A stretch of 64,000 bases of DNA from Desulfovibrio ferrophilus (GCF_003966735.1 NZ_AP017378.1:3468501-3532500), one strand, 5' to 3'; shown: positions 8,961 to 18,033, counted from the stretch's first letter. The notes: generated by a model from the letters alone, not told the origin. Made by a program: numbers and translations.

Positions 8961-9256
8961 CCTGATCGATGAATTATGCGACGCAGATCGCCGCCATGGG
9001 CTTCCCGTGGTGGCGATTCTTCATGGAGAGATGTGGCAGATTGATAATTACAAAAAGATGTTGAACTGGCTGAGATGTCCATTGGGTGACAGTTCTATAG
9101 ACTTTCTAGAAAAAATGTGGGTGTCCGTTTACATGGTCTGTGGAATCGCCTATGGTTTTCACAAGGCCCGGGCCCATCATCCCCCAGGTACGCTCCAGGC
9201 TGGAGCATGGCAGAGCAAATGTTCTTTACAACCACCAGCCAAGGAAAAACCAATCG
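8961..9256. other. Intergenic region pstA-PhoH gene, nothing recognised
   Basis: About 296 bases with no coding frame I can support, no clear terminator and no Pho box matching the 7+4+7 pattern. The frame running through it on the plus strand lacks a ribosome-binding site and similarity. Transcription from the pst promoter may run through into the PhoH gene. Confidence 0.4.
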
Positions 9257-10459
9257 ATGACCCAAGTACAAAAGAATTATGTCGTCGATACCAATGTCCT
9301 CATAGAGAATCCCAACAGCATCCTGAGCCTCAAAAACGGGAATGATAATAACATTTACATTCCCTATCACGTCCTGATTGAACTCAATACGCTTAAGACA
9401 AACCCTCGCCTTCGGCACATCGTGGCCAAGGTTATCGATGTGCTCCTGGAACACAAGGACAGCATCAATTTTATCCGCAACGACTCCAGCATTTCTCCGT
9501 TTTCAGAAGAGCTTGTCGACAACTTCATCCTGAAAGAGATCCTGTCCAGTTCGGAGATCGAAAATCCGATTCTGGTCACCAATGACCGCATCCTGCAGTT
9601 GCAGGCGGGGCTTTCGCATATCAATAGCGAGGAATTCAAGGACTCAAAGCCTTTTGAATCCGAGTCCCAACTGTATACGGGGTTTAACGACAACGGCGAC
9701 CAGCCGCTGCCGAACAGCTTCACTTGGGTGGATGGCAAGCCCATGTTTCATGGGCCGGATGGTGAAAATCGGGTGATCGGCTATACGCATTCCCCCTGGA
9801 ATATCAAACCTCGGTCCATGTATCAGAATTTGGCTCTGGAGCTGATGAATAACCCCGGGGTCGATGTTGTTTCCGTGCAAAGTGACGCGGGGTATGGCAA
9901 GACCTATCTGGCCTTGGCTTCGGCGCTCTATCAGGTCCTTGAGAAGCGCAATTTCGAGAAGATTTTCATGCTCAAGCCGACCATCGAGCTTGGAGCCAAG
10001 CTTGGATACCTGCCAGGTGACATCGATGAGAAGATGGAACCCTATGTGCGGTATATTCTGGATCTGGTGCTGAAGCTTCATGCCCAGAGGCCCGCAAACA
10101 AGGTTTTTGTGGACCCCGAGGCACATATCCCCAAGTACAACCCCAAGAAGTTCGAGATTCTGCCTTTGGCCTATGTTCGTGGTATGAATATCGAGAATGC
10201 ATTTGTGATCATTGATGAATGCCAGAACTTGTCACGTGCGGAAGTCAGAAGCCTGCTGACCCGCATGGGGGAAGGGGTCAAATGCATTTGCCTGGGCGAT
10301 ACCAGCCAGGTGGATAATCCTTATCTGAGTGAAGCCAACAATGGCTTGAACTGGATTGTTCGTAAATTCAAGGGGCAGTCCAACTACGCTCATATGGTTT
10401 TGAAGGGAGAGCGTTCTCGGGGCCCGATTACTGATCTGGTGCTCAAGACCAAGCTCTAA
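9257..10459 (+). CDS. PIN-domain / PhoH-family ATPase (PhoH2-like)
   Basis: A 400-aa two-domain protein. Residues about 5-130 form a PIN nuclease-like domain with acidic residues in VVDTNVL, VLIELN and VTNDR. The C-terminal half is a PhoH P-loop ATPase with Walker A-like GYGKTYLALA, FMLKPTIELG, Walker B VIIDECQN and the sensor segment CLGDTSQVDNP. PIN-PhoH proteins have been described as RNA helicase/ribonucleases, often with roles in RNA quality control. Start ATG 9257 has AAGGAAAA upstream and begins right at the PIN domain. It lies between pst and pit, fitting the historical phosphate link of PhoH, but no Pho box was found immediately upstream. Confidence 0.9.
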   Translation: MTQVQKNYVVDTNVLIENPNSILSLKNGNDNNIYIPYHVLIELNTLKTNPRLRHIVAKVIDVLLEHKDSINFIRNDSSISPFSEELVDNFILKEILSSSEIENPILVTNDRILQLQAGLSHINSEEFKDSKPFESESQLYTGFNDNGDQPLPNSFTWVDGKPMFHGPDGENRVIGYTHSPWNIKPRSMYQNLALELMNNPGVDVVSVQSDAGYGKTYLALASALYQVLEKRNFEKIFMLKPTIELGAKLGYLPGDIDEKMEPYVRYILDLVLKLHAQRPANKVFVDPEAHIPKYNPKKFEILPLAYVRGMNIENAFVIIDECQNLSRAEVRSLLTRMGEGVKCICLGDTSQVDNPYLSEANNGLNWIVRKFKGQSNYAHMVLKGERSRGPITDLVLKTKL

Positions 10460-10485
10460 TCTGTTCAGAGTTTATTTGTTGTTAT

Positions 10486-10518
10486 TTTGTGGCGTCGGTC
10501 GTTGACCGGCGCCACAAA
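10486..10518. terminator. Strong hairpin after the PhoH gene
   Basis: Fifteen-base arms (10486-10500 and 10504-10518) with one G-T pair and a 3-base loop. No T-run follows on the plus strand, so it may be a 3'-stabilising hairpin or an imperfect terminator. Confidence 0.6.
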
Positions 10519-10626
10519 TGTTACAAATAATTTCAAAAAAAATTGCGTATGCAATGCCCCGATATCATTTGCTAATTAAAAGAAGTTTCTTTCCGAATGG
10601 CTTTTATGTAGGGTCCGCCAAGGCTG

Positions 10627-10658
10627 TTGTCACAGGTTCGTAACAGAACTGTAATACT
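10627..10658 (+). promoter_or_regulatory. Pho-box promoter of pit
   Basis: TTGTCAC (10627-10633), 4-base spacer, TCGTAAC (10638-10644), then a TAATAC -10-like element at 10652. The second half-site and the trailing AG match the pstS promoter box exactly. Confidence 0.75.
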
Positions 10659-10733
10659 CCCCGCTGGGCAAGCGCCCCGCGCTGGCTTCAATTCGATTGT
10701 GACACAGTCCTCTGCACCGGAAGGAAATATCGA

Positions 10734-11969
10734 ATGGATTTATACGACTTGTTTTTCTTGCTGTCCCTAGGGGCAGGGTTCCTGATGGCGTTCAACCTCG
10801 GGGCCAATGATGTGGCAAACTCCATGGCTTCGGCTGTTGGAGCGCGCGCCATCACCGTCAAGCAGGCGGTGTTCATCGCTGGCATCCTGAACTTTGTCGG
10901 AGCGGTTTTTCTGGGGTCCCACGTCACGGCCACGGTCAGCAAGGGGATCATCAACCCGGCCATGATATCCGATCCCAAGTTGATTATGCTTGGAATGTTC
11001 GGAGCGCTGTTGGCCGCGGGGATATGGGTCCTCATCGCCACGCTGACGGCTTTGCCGGTCTCGAGTACACACTCCATTGTCGGAGCCATCCTTGGCTTTG
11101 GGTTGGTTGCGGGTGGTCCGGATGTGGTCAACTGGCTCAAGTTGGGCGGGGTGGTACTGTCATGGTTCATCTCCCCGTTCCTTGCTGCAGGTATCGCGTA
11201 TTTCATCTTCACCCAGATTCGCAGGGATATCTTCCTCAAGCCGAATTTTTTGGAAAATGCGCGTAAGTATGGCCCGCGTTGGATGGCCCTGACCATGACC
11301 CTGGTCGGTTTTTCCTTCATGTATAAGACCCCTGTCGGAAAGCAGCTGGCCTTGGTCTGGTACGAGTCGCTGGCGTTGATTAGCTTACTGTCTCTTGGCG
11401 TTTGGCTGGTTTCATCCCGAATGGCCCTGCGCATGTCGCTGACGGTCGAGGATGGTGCCGAAGGCGTGGAGGCAATCTTCCGCAAGATGCAGATCTTTAC
11501 CTCCTGCTATGTGGCGTTGTCCCAGGGTGCCAACGATGTGGCCAACGCCATCGGGCCCATTGCCGCCATCTATGTGCTGGCCAAGCAAGGGACCTTCCTG
11601 ACACAGGCCGAGGTCCCCATCTGGTTGCTGGCTTTGGGCGGGGCAGGGATTGCCCTCGGTATCGCTGTGCTTGGGCATAAGGTGATGCGGACAGTGGGTG
11701 AAAGCATCACCACTTTGACCAATACGCGTGGCTTTGCTGTCGATTTTGCTGCAGCGACGACAGTGCTTGTGGCTTCAAAGCTTGGCCTGCCCGTTTCAAC
11801 CACTCACGCGGCAGTGGGTGGCGTGACCGGTGTGGGATTGGCAAGAGGTTTCAAAGCCGTTAACTTTGGAGTGTTGGGCAAGATCGTCGTCTATTGGCTG
11901 CTGACGGTGCCTATTGCTGCGTTCACATCCATTGTCATTTTTCAGATACTCAAATGGTCGGTCTATTAA
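10734..11969 (+). CDS. pit: PiT-family inorganic phosphate transporter
   Basis: A 411-aa membrane transporter with the duplicated PiT signature: NLGANDVANSMASAVGARAI near residue 22 and SQGANDVANAIGPIA near residue 262. Other family motifs are LPVSSTHSIVGAI and LPVSTTHAAVGGV. It imports metal phosphate or phosphate with a cation. ATG 10734 has AAGGA at 10721. A Pho box upstream is notable because in E. coli the Pit system is generally low-affinity and constitutive. It is cotranscribed with a DUF47 gene 30 bases downstream. Confidence 0.95.
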   Translation: MDLYDLFFLLSLGAGFLMAFNLGANDVANSMASAVGARAITVKQAVFIAGILNFVGAVFLGSHVTATVSKGIINPAMISDPKLIMLGMFGALLAAGIWVLIATLTALPVSSTHSIVGAILGFGLVAGGPDVVNWLKLGGVVLSWFISPFLAAGIAYFIFTQIRRDIFLKPNFLENARKYGPRWMALTMTLVGFSFMYKTPVGKQLALVWYESLALISLLSLGVWLVSSRMALRMSLTVEDGAEGVEAIFRKMQIFTSCYVALSQGANDVANAIGPIAAIYVLAKQGTFLTQAEVPIWLLALGGAGIALGIAVLGHKVMRTVGESITTLTNTRGFAVDFAAATTVLVASKLGLPVSTTHAAVGGVTGVGLARGFKAVNFGVLGKIVVYWLLTVPIAAFTSIVIFQILKWSVY

Positions 11970-11999
11970 AAGGTAACGGCCTAAGACAAGGAGAACACC

Positions 12000-12668
12000 A
12001 TGAGATTGCCATTTTTCGGGCTGCTGTCCGATCGCTCTCCTCTTGATGGTCTGATTGAGCATTACACCAAGATCAATGAATGCGTGGATGTCATCAAGGA
12101 GTCCATGGAATGCTATGTGGCTGGTGGCGCCTGCCGTGAGTTCGTTGAGCTTGCCAAGCAGGTGGATGAGATCGAGAATCAGGCGGACCTGATCAAGCGA
12201 CGCATCAGGAATCACTTGCCGCGTGGGCTGTTCATGTCCGTGGATAAGGGGTTGTTCCTGCAGTACACCAAGGCGCAGGACAATATCCTTGATGATGCTC
12301 AGGAAGCCATGCAATGGCTGGCCATGCGTCCCGTGGAGATCCCGGCTCAGTTCCAGAAGACCGTCATCGCCATGATTGAAGAAGTGGATATGGCCTGCGA
12401 ACATCTCGGCCCCGCACTGACGGCGACCCTCGGGTTGATCAACCACGAGCATTTGGACCGTCAGGGTACCAAGGACAAGTTCTGGGCCATTCGGCGCAGA
12501 CGTCAGAGCATCTTCAAGATGAAGAATAAGCTCTGCAGCGAGATCTACAATTCCGATATGGATTTCAAGGATATCTACCAGCTGATCCACTACGTGGAGA
12601 AACTGGAGGGCATGGGGCACAATACCGAGAATTGTGCAGACATCCTCCGAAACATGATCGCCCGCTAG
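12000..12668 (+). CDS. DUF47 / PhoU-like Pit accessory protein
   Basis: A 222-aa, largely alpha-helical protein of the DUF47 (TIGR00153) family, distantly related to PhoU and commonly encoded beside pit genes. Visible family traits are the charged helices DEIENQADLIKRRIRNHLP and a C-terminal HYVEKLEGMGHNTENCADIL. AAGGAG lies 6 bases before ATG 12000. It probably modulates the adjacent Pit transporter; the mechanism is not known from sequence. Confidence 0.92.
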   Translation: MRLPFFGLLSDRSPLDGLIEHYTKINECVDVIKESMECYVAGGACREFVELAKQVDEIENQADLIKRRIRNHLPRGLFMSVDKGLFLQYTKAQDNILDDAQEAMQWLAMRPVEIPAQFQKTVIAMIEEVDMACEHLGPALTATLGLINHEHLDRQGTKDKFWAIRRRRQSIFKMKNKLCSEIYNSDMDFKDIYQLIHYVEKLEGMGHNTENCADILRNMIAR

Positions 12669-12781
12669 CCCATTCCAAAGAGGCTGTTCGCTTCGTTGTC
12701 GTTAAAAGGACAACCCAAGGTGAATGGCCCGCCGGGCGAGGCAATCAGCGTAACGGCTGAGCCAAGAAGATCACGGAGACC

Positions 12782-12815
12782 AAAGAGCCGCCTCTTTCAG
12801 GGCGGCTCTTTTTAT
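12782..12815. terminator. Terminator between convergent DUF47 and Cys-rich genes
   Basis: AGAGCCGCC (12784) pairs with GGCGGCTCT (12801), followed by TTTTTATTT on the plus strand; the A-rich left side may also serve the minus strand. Confidence 0.85.
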
Positions 12816-13264
12816 TTGTCGAGCAACTGCTCCAGTAGTTCGCCTGCGGTCAGCACAAAACTGGGGCAAATCGTTTTGAACAGGTTTCTTGAGCGGGCTT
12901 CGTTGTAGCCTTCGGGGGTGCTCAGATCGCAGCCCAGGAGCTGTTTGCAATGCGAGGAGCCATGGCGCTCTTCAAATTCTTGCAGAAATGTTCTGACAGC
13001 GTTTTTAACCTGCGAACGGGCTGCGGCATTGGTGGGGTCGTCAGGAGCCAGGGCCATTCCAATGGCCATGATGGCCCCGGTCGCTGCGCCACAGGTCCGG
13101 CCCATGCCGCCCATGCCTCCGCCAAATCCACAGGCCGCACGGCGCAGGGGTTCCTCCGGAAGTCCAAAGTGGGTGGCGAAGATCGAGGCCACGGACTCGG
13201 AACAGGAATAACCATCCAGAAAGCGTTGTTCAGCATTGGAAGCAGGTGAAGTCGAGGCTGTCAT
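12812..13264 (-). CDS. C_GCAxxG_C_C family putative redox protein
   Basis: A 150-aa protein of the C_GCAxxG_C_C family (named for its conserved cysteines), often linked to redox functions but not biochemically assigned. Conserved cysteines appear in GYSCSESV, AACGFGGGMG, RTCGAATGA, SHCKQLLGCDLS and TICPSFV. The ATG at 13264 is preferred because GGAG precedes it by 6 bases; an in-frame ATG at 13276 would add four residues. It follows the tetR gene by 26 bases on the same strand, so it is likely part of the TetR-autoregulated unit. Confidence 0.88.
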   Translation of the reverse strand: MTASTSPASNAEQRFLDGYSCSESVASIFATHFGLPEEPLRRAACGFGGGMGGMGRTCGAATGAIMAIGMALAPDDPTNAAARSQVKNAVRTFLQEFEERHGSSHCKQLLGCDLSTPEGYNEARSRNLFKTICPSFVLTAGELLEQLLDK

Positions 13265-13290
13265 GTCGTTCTCCATGAAGAGGTCGTGGG

Positions 13291-13902
13291 CTATCCGAAA
13301 ATGCGCAGCAGCATGTCATCCAGAACCGTGTGGACGCGCTCCCATCCTTCCTGGCTGGAGATATCGATGCCGCCAAGACTGCCTCGGCGTAGGGAGGCGA
13401 TAGCCAGGTAGTTCACAGCTCCAGCCAGCAGAGTCACAACCACGGAAGGGTCGGTGCGATGAGTTGCCCCGTCCCCCAGGTGTTCCATGAGTTCGGCGCC
13501 AGTGCGTTCGCGCCTGGCGTTGAGGATATCAGTCAGTTCGTTGCGCTCTACCAGTTCCCAGGCCAGAATCTCGATGGTCTGCGGTCGATCCAGAATGGCC
13601 CTGGTGAAGTTGCGGAAATAGAGTGAAAGTTGACGCGCCGGGGGGCAGGGAGAGGGCAGGTCTTCGTCACCCGTGAGAAGCTCATCGACGGATGGCCAGA
13701 ATTCGGAACTGACAGCGTAAGCACTGACCAACTCAGCCAGGCCACCGAAGTAACGATAGATGAGCACCTTGTCGACGCTTGCCTCACGGGCAATGCGGTT
13801 GACGCCCAGAGCCCGGAAACCTTCCTTGGCCAGAACGGCACCTACGGCAGAAATCAATTTTTGTTCTGTCTGATTCCTGTCGCGTTTGGTTTTAGCAGCC
13901 AT
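13291..13902 (-). CDS. TetR-family transcriptional regulator
   Basis: A 203-aa regulator. Residues about 10-55 form the TetR helix-turn-helix (LAKEGFRALGVNRIAREASVD then KVLIYRYFG). The C-terminal ligand domain is not recognisable. Start ATG 13902 has GAGGAG just upstream; longer frames to 14001 run into the phoU terminator. A perfect palindrome and a near-consensus sigma-70 promoter lie directly upstream, so autoregulation is likely. It forms a unit with the Cys-rich gene at 12812. Confidence 0.92.
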   Translation of the reverse strand: MAAKTKRDRNQTEQKLISAVGAVLAKEGFRALGVNRIAREASVDKVLIYRYFGGLAELVSAYAVSSEFWPSVDELLTGDEDLPSPCPPARQLSLYFRNFTRAILDRPQTIEILAWELVERNELTDILNARRERTGAELMEHLGDGATHRTDPSVVVTLLAGAVNYLAIASLRRGSLGGIDISSQEGWERVHTVLDDMLLRIFG

Positions 13903-13918
13903 GGCATCCTCCTCGTAT

Positions 13919-13954
13919 GTCTTTATGTCACTTGCTAGTGACATGTCAAGAGTT
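13919..13954 (-). promoter_or_regulatory. tetR promoter with TetR-type operator in its spacer
   Basis: On the minus strand TTGACA is followed by 17 bases and ATAAAG. The spacer is filled by a perfect palindrome ATGTCACT-TGCT-AGTGACAT at 13925-13944. Binding there would block RNA polymerase. Confidence 0.75.
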
Positions 13955-13956
13955 CG

Positions 13957-13989
13957 CAAAAAAGGCGAGCAGCCTCTGCCGCCCGCCTT
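13957..13989 (-). terminator. Terminator of the phoB-phoR-pstB-phoU operon
   Basis: On the minus strand AAGGCGGGC pairs with GCTCGCCTT (one G-T pair), followed by a run of T. Confidence 0.82.
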
Positions 13990-14011
13990 CATGCTGGTCA
14001 TCTGGATGTTA

Positions 14012-14674
14012 CTAGAAACGTTCGCAGTTGTGCTTTACGGTGATGCCCTCGGAGATGAAGATCGTGGTCTCGGCGATGTTGGTCGCAAGATCGCCAATAC
14101 GCTCCAGGCTGCGAGCTGCCAGAATGGTGTTGACCGCACGGCGCACACCAGTGACTTCGGTCACCATATCATCCATGGTTTTCTTCAGAATACGCACATT
14201 GAGATCATCAGCCTTGTAGTCCATGCGGCAGACATCGGCAGCCTTTTCGGCGTTTTCTTCCTTGAAGGCCTCTACCGAGGTGCGCAACATGTCCTGAGCC
14301 GTGTCCACAAGTTCCTGCAGCATGGGATTGTGCGGGACCTCGGGCAACTTGGAGAGGTAGATGGTTTTCTCCGAGATGTTGACAGCCTCGTCGCCGATAC
14401 GCTCCAGATCGATGACAGCGCGTCGGCAACCGGTAATGAACCGCAGGTCGCGGGCGACGGGCTGCTCACGAGCCAGCAGCAGTAGGCTGAACTCATCGAT
14501 TTCGAGTTCGATATCATTGATTTCAGTATCTTTTTCAATGACCTGATCAGCAAGATCAATATTTTTGTTGATCAGTGCGGTGCAGGCATCGCTCACGGCA
14601 CGTTCTGCGTAAGCGGCCATGTGTAGGATTTTCATATTCAATTCTTCGATGTTTTTGTGGAACTGGGTTTCCAT
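14012..14674 (-). CDS. phoU: Phosphate signalling regulator PhoU
   Basis: A 220-aa all-helical protein with two PhoU repeats. Each repeat has the metal-cluster motif type E-x3-D: DLERIGDEAVNIS in the first and SLERIGDLATNIAE in the second. PhoU links the Pst transporter to PhoR and represses Pho output when phosphate is plentiful. It sits 10 bases after pstB as the last gene of the operon and is followed by a terminator. Length is normal. Confidence 0.96.
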   Translation of the reverse strand: METQFHKNIEELNMKILHMAAYAERAVSDACTALINKNIDLADQVIEKDTEINDIELEIDEFSLLLLAREQPVARDLRFITGCRRAVIDLERIGDEAVNISEKTIYLSKLPEVPHNPMLQELVDTAQDMLRTSVEAFKEENAEKAADVCRMDYKADDLNVRILKKTMDDMVTEVTGVRRAVNTILAARSLERIGDLATNIAETTIFISEGITVKHNCERF

Positions 14675-14684
14675 AACGTCTCTC

Positions 14685-15443
14685 CTAACCGAAGCGGCCG
14701 GTGATGTAGTCTTCGGTCTGCTTGTTCTTGGGGCGTGTGAATAGGGTCTCGGTGGAATCCACCTCGATCAACTGGCCCATGTAGAAAAATGCGGTGACGT
14801 CGGATACGCGTGCGGCTTGTTGCATGTTGTGGGTGACAATGATGATGGTCAGCGCATCCTTCAGGTCGTGGATGAGCTCTTCTATTTTTTGCGTGGCAAT
14901 GGGGTCCAGTGCGCTGGCTGGTTCATCCATGAGCAGGACCTGAGGCTGGACGGCCAGTGCGCGGGCGATGCATAGACGCTGCTGTTGGCCGCCTGACAGA
15001 CCGAGAGCGGATTCGTGCAGGCGATCCTTGACCTCGTCCCACAGGGCTCCCTGCTGCAGGCTTTGTTCCACGCGTTCGGCAACCTTGTTTTTGTCCTTCC
15101 AACCGTTGACCCGAAGTCCATAGGCCACATTCTCGAAGATGGTCTTGGGAAACGGGTTGGGTTTTTGGAAGACCATGCCCACATGGCGTCGCAAATCCAC
15201 GACATCAAGCTTGGGGGAGTAGATGTCCTGGTTGTCGAGGGTGACTTTGCCTTCCACCCGGGTGCCGGCAATCAGGTCGTTCATGCGGTTCAGGCAGCGC
15301 AGAAATGTGCTTTTCCCACAGCCGGAGGGGCCAATCAGGGCCGTAACCTTGAACTCCTCGAAGCTGAGGTTGATGTCTTTGAGTGCCTTGAAGTCCCCGT
15401 AGTAGAAATCGAGGTTTTCAGCGGCCATTTTCAGGGTGCTCAT
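14685..15443 (-). CDS. pstB: Phosphate ABC transporter ATP-binding protein PstB
   Basis: A 252-aa ATPase with Walker [10 protein letters not shown] (residues about 38-46), signature [14 protein letters not shown] and Walker [13 protein letters not shown]. The PstB-specific segment [11 protein letters not shown] follows Walker A. ATG 15443 has AAGG 8 bases upstream; in-frame ATGs at 15464 (no ribosome-binding site) and 15428 are alternatives. It energises PstC-PstA, whose genes are about 6.5 kb away on the other strand. It lies between phoR and phoU. Confidence 0.95.
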   Translation of the reverse strand: MSTLKMAAENLDFYYGDFKALKDINLSFEEFKVTALIGPSGCGKSTFLRCLNRMNDLIAGTRVEGKVTLDNQDIYSPKLDVVDLRRHVGMVFQKPNPFPKTIFENVAYGLRVNGWKDKNKVAERVEQSLQQGALWDEVKDRLHESALGLSGGQQQRLCIARALAVQPQVLLMDEPASALDPIATQKIEELIHDLKDALTIIIVTHNMQQAARVSDVTAFFYMGQLIEVDSTETLFTRPKNKQTEDYITGRFG

Positions 15444-15485
15444 GAGTACCTTGCCTTCCGTCATTATGCGGGCTGTGAGCCCGGA

Positions 15486-17303
15486 TTAGGATTCGATCTG
15501 GCCGTTTTCGGCCGGTAGAGAAAAATAGAACGTCGATCCAGTATCGGCATCTTTGCGGTTCTCAACCCAGATGCGTCCACCCAGACGTTCGACAATGTGT
15601 TTGCAGATGGCCAGCCCAAGACCGGATGAACCGATGTGGCCGGATTTGGCGCGATGCTTTTCAACGCGGTAGAAGCGTTCGAAGATGCGTACCGTGTCTT
15701 CCTTGGGGATGCCGGGGCCGAGATCACTAACGCCGAAGATGGCTTCGGTGCTGTCGATTCGGTAGTCCACGCTGATGCTCGACTCTTCAGGGCTGTACTT
15801 GACGGCATTTTCAACAAGATTGCGGAAGACCTGGACCAGCCGATCAAAATCGGCCCGGACCGGAACGCCCTCTTCGGGGAGGGTGGTGGAGAGGGTAATG
15901 CGCTTGGTACCCGCCAGATGATCGCAAGTTCGGAAGGCTTCGTTCAGGGCGTCTGCTGCGTTGACCCGAGCCGGGGAGAATTGCTGTTTGCCGCTTTCAA
16001 GTCGCGACAGGGAGAGCAGATCCTCGACCATTTGCGCCATGTGATCGGCGTTTTTGAGGATGACCTCAAGGAATTTGATGGATGTCTGGGGATCGGTCTT
16101 CTTGTTGGTCAGGATGGTTTCCGAATATCCTTTGATGGTGGTCAGGGGGGTGCGCAACTCGTGCGAGACATTGGCGACAAAGTCACGCCGTACGCGCTCC
16201 AGACGTTTGAGCTCGCTGATGTCATGGAAAACGATGATGGCTCCGCTTCCGCTTTCCAGCGTGTCGAGGCGAACGATATTTACGTCATAGATGCGGTTGC
16301 GATCGGGCTCGATCTGCAGTGACCAGGGGCCACGCTCCATGTCGGAATTATTGGCCAAGGCACGATCGCAGGCGTCCTGCAACTCCGGTGAAAGCACAAT
16401 TTCCAGGGGACGTCGGCCCGTGTATTGGGTCGCATCAGGGAAGATGCGGGTCAGGGCTCGGTTGACTTTGGCAATGCGACCTGATGCGTCAAGCACCATT
16501 AAACCCTCGCGCATGCCATCCAGAATGCCTTCGACCTCGTTGGCCTGCCTTGAAATGGTGGCAATCTGGGATTCGATGGATGCAGCCATGGTGTTGATGG
16601 ACTGGGCCAGGGGTTCGAATTCCGTGCCTGGGTAAAATCGTAGGCGCTTGTTGTAGTCGCCCTCGCCAATGCCCTTGGCGACGATGCTCATCTCGGCGAC
16701 TGAGCGCCCGATGGATCGGGTCAGCACCATGGATAGGATGAAGGACAACCCCAGGGCGAGACCGAAGACCAACAGAATGTTGTTTTGCAAACGCTCAAGG
16801 CGGGTGGAGATGCTGGCATAGGGCACAGACAGGCGCAGAAAACCCTCCTTGATACCAGCGAGACCTTCGATGCGTGTGGCGGCGTAGATCAGATTTTTGT
16901 CGAGAGTGGCGCTGTAGCGCTGGCTGATGCCGTAGTGTTCTTGCTCGGCCTGGGTGATTTCCGGGCGGTTGGCGTGGTTGTCGAGGTCCACGACTTGTGC
17001 ATAGGAAACATGTGAATCGGCAATGACGCGGCCGCCCTTGGTCAGGTAAGTGATGCGGGCATCAAGGCGACTGCCGAGATCAGTCAGCCAGGTGTGCAGG
17101 GCCTGCTCGGTCGGAAAGGAACCGCGCTCCTCGATCAGCAGCGAGGCCAGCCTCAGTTCGCGGATGGCACCGGCCTGGGCGTCGTCAAGTATTTCGTCCT
17201 TGAAGAGCTGGCGGGCGTAAAACGTTGGCAACAGCAAGGCCAGGATGATGACGATGGCAAAGGCCAGGAGCAGACGCGTCCTGAAGGTCATTGAAGCGGG
17301 CAT
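15486..17303 (-). CDS. phoR: Phosphate-regulon-type sensor histidine kinase PhoR
   Basis: A 605-aa membrane kinase. TM1 is about residues 8-28, a periplasmic loop follows to about 175, and TM2 is about 176-198. Then come a HAMP domain, a PAS domain (about 250-360), HisKA with phospho-acceptor H381 in FVANVSHELRTPL, and HATPase_c with NLVENAVKYSP, GPGIPKEDTVRIFERFYR and SSGLGLAICKHIVE. The periplasmic region is larger than in E. coli PhoR but is usual in many non-enteric PhoR proteins. phoB ends 2 bases upstream and its last codons contain the AAGGA ribosome-binding site. It would phosphorylate PhoB. Confidence 0.94.
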   Translation of the reverse strand: MPASMTFRTRLLLAFAIVIILALLLPTFYARQLFKDEILDDAQAGAIRELRLASLLIEERGSFPTEQALHTWLTDLGSRLDARITYLTKGGRVIADSHVSYAQVVDLDNHANRPEITQAEQEHYGISQRYSATLDKNLIYAATRIEGLAGIKEGFLRLSVPYASISTRLERLQNNILLVFGLALGLSFILSMVLTRSIGRSVAEMSIVAKGIGEGDYNKRLRFYPGTEFEPLAQSINTMAASIESQIATISRQANEVEGILDGMREGLMVLDASGRIAKVNRALTRIFPDATQYTGRRPLEIVLSPELQDACDRALANNSDMERGPWSLQIEPDRNRIYDVNIVRLDTLESGSGAIIVFHDISELKRLERVRRDFVANVSHELRTPLTTIKGYSETILTNKKTDPQTSIKFLEVILKNADHMAQMVEDLLSLSRLESGKQQFSPARVNAADALNEAFRTCDHLAGTKRITLSTTLPEEGVPVRADFDRLVQVFRNLVENAVKYSPEESSISVDYRIDSTEAIFGVSDLGPGIPKEDTVRIFERFYRVEKHRAKSGHIGSSGLGLAICKHIVERLGGRIWVENRKDADTGSTFYFSLPAENGQIES

Positions 17304-17305
17304 TG

Positions 17306-17989
17306 TTATTCCTTGAAGCGGTAGCCAACGCCGCGCACGGTTTCGATGAGGTTTGCATGATCAGTCAGCTTCTGGCGCAGGCGGCGGACATGAGTGTCCA
17401 CAGTGCGGGCATAGCCTTCAAATTCGTAGCCCCAAACCGTGGTCAGCAACTGGTCGCGGGTTCGAACCCGGGGGCTTGTCTTGAGCAGCTCGGCCAGCAG
17501 TTTGAATTCAGTGGCGGTGAGAATGATTTCCTCGTTGTCCGCAAAGACCTTGTGTGCCTCCATATCAACAGTCAGGCCGTCCCGCTGCAGCGTGGTTCGG
17601 ACCTGAACCGGGCCGGATGAACGCCTGAGGACTGCGCGGACGCGCAGCAGCAATTCGCGGAAGCTGAATGGCTTGACCACGTAGTCGTCAGCCCCCAACT
17701 CCAAGCCAACGATGCGGTCTACTTCCTCACTCCGGGCCGTGAGCATGATGACCGGAATCTGGGCGGTTTCGGTGTTTATTTTCAATTCCTTGCAGATTTC
17801 GAATCCATCCATGCCGGGCAGCATGAGATCAAGCATTACGAGGCTGGGGCGAAGGCGTTTGGCCATGGCCAGGCCTTCACGCCCGTCCATGGAAGTGCTG
17901 ACTTCAAATCCGGCGGATTCGAAGTTGAATTGCAAGAGCTGCAGGATGTCTTCGTCGTCTTCGACGATCAGAATCGTTTCATTGGTCAT
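17306..17989 (-). CDS. phoB: Phosphate-regulon response regulator PhoB
   Basis: A 227-aa OmpR-type regulator: a receiver with D54 in VMLDLMLPGMDG and K in VVKPFS, followed by a winged-helix DNA-binding domain (LTATEFKLLAELL, VDTHVRRLRQKL, VRGVGYRFKE). It is expected to bind the Pho boxes found at pstS, pit and its own promoter. It is first in the phoB-phoR-pstB-phoU operon. A half-site array is present upstream, indicating autoregulation. Confidence 0.95.
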   Translation of the reverse strand: MTNETILIVEDDEDILQLLQFNFESAGFEVSTSMDGREGLAMAKRLRPSLVMLDLMLPGMDGFEICKELKINTETAQIPVIMLTARSEEVDRIVGLELGADDYVVKPFSFRELLLRVRAVLRRSSGPVQVRTTLQRDGLTVDMEAHKVFADNEEIILTATEFKLLAELLKTSPRVRTRDQLLTTVWGYEFEGYARTVDTHVRRLRQKLTDHANLIETVRGVGYRFKE

Positions 17990-18033
17990 GGCTTCTCCAG
18001 CGCAAGGTCTTGTGCCTTGCGGATTTAGCGCAC

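Noticed and set aside
9061..9120. Possible Pho box before the PhoH gene (GGGTGACAG)
   Set aside because: Only a single half-site-like piece; no partner at 11-base spacing on either strand.
8920..9345. 141-codon plus frame between pstA and the PhoH gene
   Set aside because: Overlaps both genes out of frame, with no ribosome-binding site or recognisable domain.
11796..12620. 274-codon minus-strand frame opposite pit and DUF47 genes
   Set aside because: Shadow of a DUF47 gene with clear ribosome-binding site and family match.
12669..12780. Possible fourth copy of the intergenic repeat after the DUF47 gene
   Set aside because: It has a CATTC..GAATG arm pair and GCTTCGTTG, but the internal CAAAtCT and CTTGCGC blocks are missing.
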